Below, piece after piece: positions 60,501 to 64,000 of a stretch of DNA of 64,000 nt. The DNA lies in assembly GCA_037501455.1 (NCBI GenBank), contig CM074856.1, positions 45,537,001 through 45,601,000 of the forward strand, given 5' to 3'. The notes beneath the pieces were generated by a model. It did no database searches, was not told where the DNA came from, and worked only from the letters and a program-made list of their open reading frames with translations. Both the position numbers and the translations under genes were made by a program. The DNA comes from Lantana camara (taxonomy: Eukaryota > Streptophyta > Magnoliopsida > Lamiales > Verbenaceae). How positions within the stretch are numbered: position 1 is the first letter of the stretch; every line of letters begins with the position of its first letter.

Positions 60501-62845
60501 ATTTTGAAGGAGTCGGTGAATACCTAATTTATATTTTCCAACTATTTTACTACGTTATCAGAACGAGATGTAGGGAGACTTGGAAAATTCTACCCCGGAT
60601 CTGATTTGGTCGAATCCAACCAATTAGAAGGACAAGTGTATTACACTTATCATATGATTTGTTATTTTTCTTTAATTTTCTATCAACCATACGATAAATA
60701 TAAAATACTCACCTCCTCATTATACTGATTTAATCGAATTAAATTCAAAATAATATTTGCTGGGAACAGTTAAGATTGAATATTTAACCTTTTGCTCCCA
60801 AGAATTCTTAACTACTAAAACGTAGTTATACTTTGGAGATTAGGTGCGTGCATCAATGAGAACAATATTATACAAACATATGGCGTAAAAATATCTTCGA
60901 ATATTAATTGTTATAGTTCTTTTCCTCGAAGCAATAGCCACATAAATTGGGATTCTTCGAAAAATAGCATCCATATATGCCATGGCACGAGAAGAAGCAT
61001 ATAATATCAGTCAAAAATACAGTAATTGTCAGCAAATCTCATACTTTTTTTGGCGGCCTTTTTACTCGTGTCATAACCTAAATCATTAGCAGAAGACTGA
61101 CCAATTCCAAAATAATCATAGTCTGCACTGCGCACAATATCAAAAAGTACGTATCAAAATTCAAATATTTTTAAAATAAAATTAGAAATTAACCAGCGTT
61201 AATTAATCTAGCTATTTTGAATGCTAAGAAATTAATTTAATGCTATTTAAATCTGGTATAATGTCAGTGCCACATTTTCCTCTCCAATCTTATTTTGTAA
61301 ACATAACTTGCCTTAAAATTCACGTGTAATCAAAAAAGTTACAAGGATAATACTAGAGTAATTAATGCTATTGACATGTGTGGTACAAATTCCATTACAC
61401 TTTTTTTCTCATTTTCAACACCTTTGCTCGTAATTTTTAAATGCAATTTAAGACATTTAGTCAATGGATTGATGCTTATGATTTCATAACCAAGACTTTT
61501 AAGCTAGTTGTACACAAATAAAGACATGAGTAAATTTCACACTCCTATTTTGATTTTTCTTTTTAATTTCTCACTTAATCTTTTAATCCATGTGAGTTTT
61601 CCATTAACTTTTGTAAAATATAATATATTTTTTGATAAATGAAATCTTAAAAAATATTTCATTTGATTTTTTTAATAAATTTTTCCCTGTGATTTCTAAA
61701 AATAAATTTGTATAAAACAGATGTCAAATATGTTGATATTATATATGAAATCGAAGGTCTCCCGATGCGAGGAACAAAATGATAATGGCTTCGAAATCAA
61801 AATCTAACAACCGATGAATGAAGAATTACTAATCAAAGATAGCCCACAATAGACAGATCTTTGCAGATGAATCCCGACGGCTTCCGGCGACGGTCAATAA
61901 AGTTGAATGGGGTATGAGCTTCGCTCGTCTTGAAAAGAGGAATATGATGACGGTGGTCTTCATTCTTGTATCGTTGTGACAAAAGAAAAATCGATGATCA
62001 AAGTTCATTTTATGTTGGTGCGAACGAAATATTCCGAAAAATATTATGCAAAAATGTACGAAGAGGAGAAAATGTTATATTTCACAAATGTGAGAGGGCA
62101 ACTCATTCTCATTCAAATATTAGAGGGCAAAGTACGAAAAGTCCCAAGAGATAGGAAAATGTGTGAAATTTACAAAATAATCTTAGAGTTAAGAAGAGTT
62201 ACGAATAGCCTAATACTTCTCAATACTCATACTAATATAATATATATAGGTAATTAATATAATATATATAAGAATCACCATTATCCTTAATTAATACGCG
62301 ACTGTGCCGATATAAACTAGTATTATATTGGCAAGCTAGATGAATTGGGCACAAACAAAACCTTCAATCTCATTTATGACAATGTTCGCATCTCTTTCAT
62401 TAAACGTATCATTTTACTTTTTTTTGGTTTAAGATTAAACGTATCATTATTATAATAGTTCACACGTTAGTTCGGAATACGATTTTGATCTGCATTGATT
62501 TGTGCGATGTTTTTTCTTTTGTGTCGAAGTTAATTTTCGCGTTGGATGCTTGTAAAAAAAAAATTAAGGCACTAAAATATTTAATCAACGAGGCATTCTC
62601 CTTTTTTCCGTGAATAATTGGACAAACTTATCAAGACAATGATACCCTCATTCTCAAATGGGCATTTTGTAATTGTGGTGTGTATTTTTATGTGTAGTGC
62701 AAATCTAGTGTGCTTTCTAAAAGTATTACAAAAATGGTGTGTTCCGCTTTTGTGGAATGCAACTTCCATGTTCATTTTTGTCTTTTTCTTTAACTTGTGA
62801 TATTTTGTATAATTTTCGATTAAGATCCAAATTTTATGATTGTTT
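60501..62845. other. AT-rich intergenic DNA
   Basis: No recognisable gene. The ORFs at 61966-62257 overlap each other and show no family motif. 62581-62874 (minus) is open but passes from the viral-like part into non-viral sequence, so it is probably chance. Confidence 0.5.
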
Positions 62846-63130
62846 TCAATTTGGTCCATTAATTTCTCTTTCATGTATTTTTTCTATAAATTTATTGTTT
62901 ATGTGATTTATTATTTTTCCTTTTTCTTTTATACCTTGTATAATTGTATCTTGATTTAATATATTTTTATTTATTGTTTTTTCATAATTTTTCTTATATA
63001 TTCCTTCTTTTTGTAAAGATGTTTCCAAATTTTTGCCCATTTGTTTAATATTTTTAGTCTTCATCATTTCTTTTTCTCGTTGTTTTTCTTCCGTTATAGT
63101 ATCTAATTCTATTTTCGGTTTATAACTCAT
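62846..63130 (-). CDS. Small ORF C, pararetrovirus-like, unknown
   Basis: 94 codons from the ATG at 63130. Lys-, Glu- and Asn-rich, highly charged, probably helical. It starts two bases after the stop of ORF B. I do not recognise a family. By position it could match the small ORFs that follow the movement protein in caulimovirids (such as transmission- or virion-associated proteins), but no motif shows this. Its end at 62846 is close to the apparent host junction, so the C-terminus may be truncated. Confidence 0.5.
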   Translation of the reverse strand: MSYKPKIELDTITEEKQREKEMMKTKNIKQMGKNLETSLQKEGIYKKNYEKTINKNILNQDTIIQGIKEKGKIINHINNKFIEKIHEREINGPN

Positions 63131-63132
63131 AA

Positions 63133-63354
63133 TTAAGCGTGTGACATTTGATATGCTGTATCTCTTTTTCTTTTTGAATTTCTTAAATCATCGTTTGCCA
63201 TATTTATCATTATTTCTTGAGTTCTTAATGATATATCTTTATTGTGTTTTAAATTATGGTATGCCATTTTAACAAGATATTCGTCTATAATAACTTGTTC
63301 TTCTAATTCTCGTATATCTCGTGTTATTCTTGTTTTGTAATTAAATCTTTCCAT
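63133..63354 (-). CDS. Small ORF B, pararetrovirus-like, unknown
   Basis: 73 codons, basic, with a helical look. Its ATG overlaps the stop of ORF A in TAATG and its own TAA is two bases before the ATG of ORF C. Such stop-start coupling suits translation of several ORFs from one RNA by reinitiation or leaky scanning, as in caulimovirids. Function unknown. Confidence 0.5.
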   Translation of the reverse strand: MERFNYKTRITRDIRELEEQVIIDEYLVKMAYHNLKHNKDISLRTQEIMINMANDDLRNSKRKRDTAYQMSHA

Positions 63355-63545
63355 TATGTTATAGTTAATTGTGTAACTATTTGTTTTTGTTCTTTGTAAT
63401 GTATGATCATATGTAAATGATTTTCCATATCTAGTGTTCGTCCTTCTTTTTTAGCTTTTAGATATTGTTTTACTTCTTCTTTATATCCTTTGTGTATTAC
63501 TTTTATATTGTCTCTATAGAACTTGTTCCTATTATATTCGTACAT
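63354..63545 (-). CDS. Small ORF A, pararetrovirus-like, unknown
   Basis: 63 codons from the ATG at 63545, about 45 bases after the primer site. Rich in Lys, Tyr and His. It is the first ORF after the primer site, the position of the small ORF Ib in soymoviruses as I recall it. No motif was recognised. Confidence 0.5.
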   Translation of the reverse strand: MYEYNRNKFYRDNIKVIHKGYKEEVKQYLKAKKEGRTLDMENHLHMIIHYKEQKQIVTQLTIT

Positions 63546-63586
63546 TTTTGGATTATTATTTTAGTTTTAGTATTTAGAATCGTATA

Positions 63587-63601
63587 CGGGCTCTGATACC
63601 A
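63587..63601 (-). other. Initiator Met tRNA primer site of the pararetrovirus-like fragment
   Basis: On the minus strand TGGTATCAGAGCCCG, matching the 3' end of plant initiator Met tRNA. It is the landmark from which caulimovirid genomes are numbered. It lies between two ORFs and not beside an LTR. Confidence 0.75.
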
Positions 63602-63609
63602 GAAAGTAA

Positions 63610-64000
63610 TCAGAGTGTTTCCTTGATAGTTGAGGTTAATTTAGCCATTTGATCAGCTAACTGTGTGAATTCGTTTTCAGTTATTTCATTAGAAGATCCC
63701 TCTTCTTTAAAGTTTTTAATAGAGGCTCGTGTACCAGTTTCATTAGTTCTTTGATTTGGTGGTAGATATGTATAACATGTGCTTTTACTTTTTAAAAGTT
63801 TAGGTGTTCTATTTTGAAAAACATTAGTATTAACATATTGTATAATAGGTGTCTTTGGTATATATTTTATGCGAGAAACTTCTCGAAATATATCTTCCAT
63901 ATATATTTTATCTGTGTTTTTAAATTGTATACTATGATGGCTGTTTGTTAAAGCATATCCAATGGTGTATGTTATTGAAAATGGATAGTCGTTTGTTTCC
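63610..64000 (-). pseudogene. Movement protein-like C-terminus, partial
   Basis: An open frame from the window edge to a TGA at 63610, 130 codons visible; the N-terminus lies outside. The segment ALTNSHHSIQF, followed by an MEDIFREV-like stretch (about 63860-63945), resembles the end of the conserved core and the C-terminal part of caulimovirid movement proteins (30K superfamily), which let a virus pass through plasmodesmata. The last 20 residues look like a short coiled coil, also usual for these proteins. Recognition is by eye and is strongest for the ALTNSHHSIQF part. No break is seen in the visible part; whether the rest is intact is unknown, so the pseudogene label is cautious. Confidence 0.62.

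Larger units (their letters stand above)
62846..64000 (-). mobile_element. Endogenous pararetrovirus-like fragment (Caulimoviridae)
   Basis: On the minus strand from the window edge: the C-terminus of a movement protein-like ORF, then eight bases after its stop an initiator-Met tRNA primer site, then three small ORFs packed end to end. The primer site has no LTR end before it, which argues against a retrotransposon. The movement protein directly before the primer site resembles the gene order known for soymoviruses. The inner edge, about 62.85 kb, runs into AT-rich DNA. No coat protein or RT is in the window; they would be needed for proof and may lie elsewhere or be lost. I see no sign that it could be active. 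Confidence 0.65.

Noticed and set aside
62581..62874. Minus-strand ORF after small ORF C, as a fourth viral ORF
   Set aside because: It overlaps ORF C, crosses the apparent border into ordinary AT-rich DNA and has no motif; probably chance.
63587..63601. tRNA-Met primer site as evidence of an LTR retrotransposon
   Set aside because: No LTR end (CA) precedes it; instead an ORF stop lies eight bases upstream and there is no LTR-like sequence.

Overview
This window is plant nuclear DNA, almost certainly from a flowering plant and probably a eudicot (low confidence on the latter). It has no complete host gene. It is a stack of nested LTR retrotransposons (copia, Tat-type gypsy with two RNase H domains, Tekay- and Reina-type chromoviruses), a PIF/Harbinger-like element, solo LTRs and tRNA-derived SINE-like repeats. 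The last 1.2 kb looks like a fragment of an endogenous pararetrovirus (Caulimoviridae). Nearly all coding regions are broken by stops or frameshifts.

Left block (1-32190). One copia element on the minus strand, here Copia-B, is the host of the block. Its 3' LTR is 1-220 plus 8353-8620 and its 5' LTR is 30658-32190. A second copy of the same family, Copia-A (221-8352, minus), sits inside that 3' LTR with an ACTAG target duplication. A PIF/Harbinger-like element (9251-11390, TAA duplication) interrupts the Copia-B RT/RNase H gene. A Tat-type gypsy element (LTRs 10474-11284 and 24218-25028, CCAAT duplication) went into the Harbinger element. A third copia, Copia-C (plus strand, 3' part only, 11972-15491), abuts a spliced-looking antisense ORF of the Tat element. 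A 1.5-kb stretch (LTR, Harbinger end, copia RT) occurs at both 10474-11971 and 24218-25716, so the Tat element is duplicated together with its flank.

Middle block (32191-44302). This is non-coding: an unclassified LTR-like region, a 3' LTR with polypurine tract (37157-38254) that has no partner, a solo LTR with ATTTA duplication (38667-39870), and AT-rich DNA with a SINE-like repeat, a long hairpin and a snRNA-promoter-like motif pair.

Right block (44303-64000). A Reina-type chromovirus (44303-58169, plus) is split in its RT/RNase H gene by a young Tekay chromovirus (47346-55870, minus, ACTTT duplication) with nearly identical 1851-bp LTRs. Beyond it are a SINE with a 14-bp duplication, AT-rich DNA, and on the minus strand (62846 to the edge) the C-terminus of a caulimovirid-like movement protein, an initiator-Met tRNA primer site and three tightly coupled small ORFs.

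Relative order of insertion: Copia-B before Harbinger before Tat before Copia-C (if Copia-C inserted into Tat); Copia-B before Copia-A; Reina (LTRs roughly 3% different by eye) before Tekay (about 0.3%).
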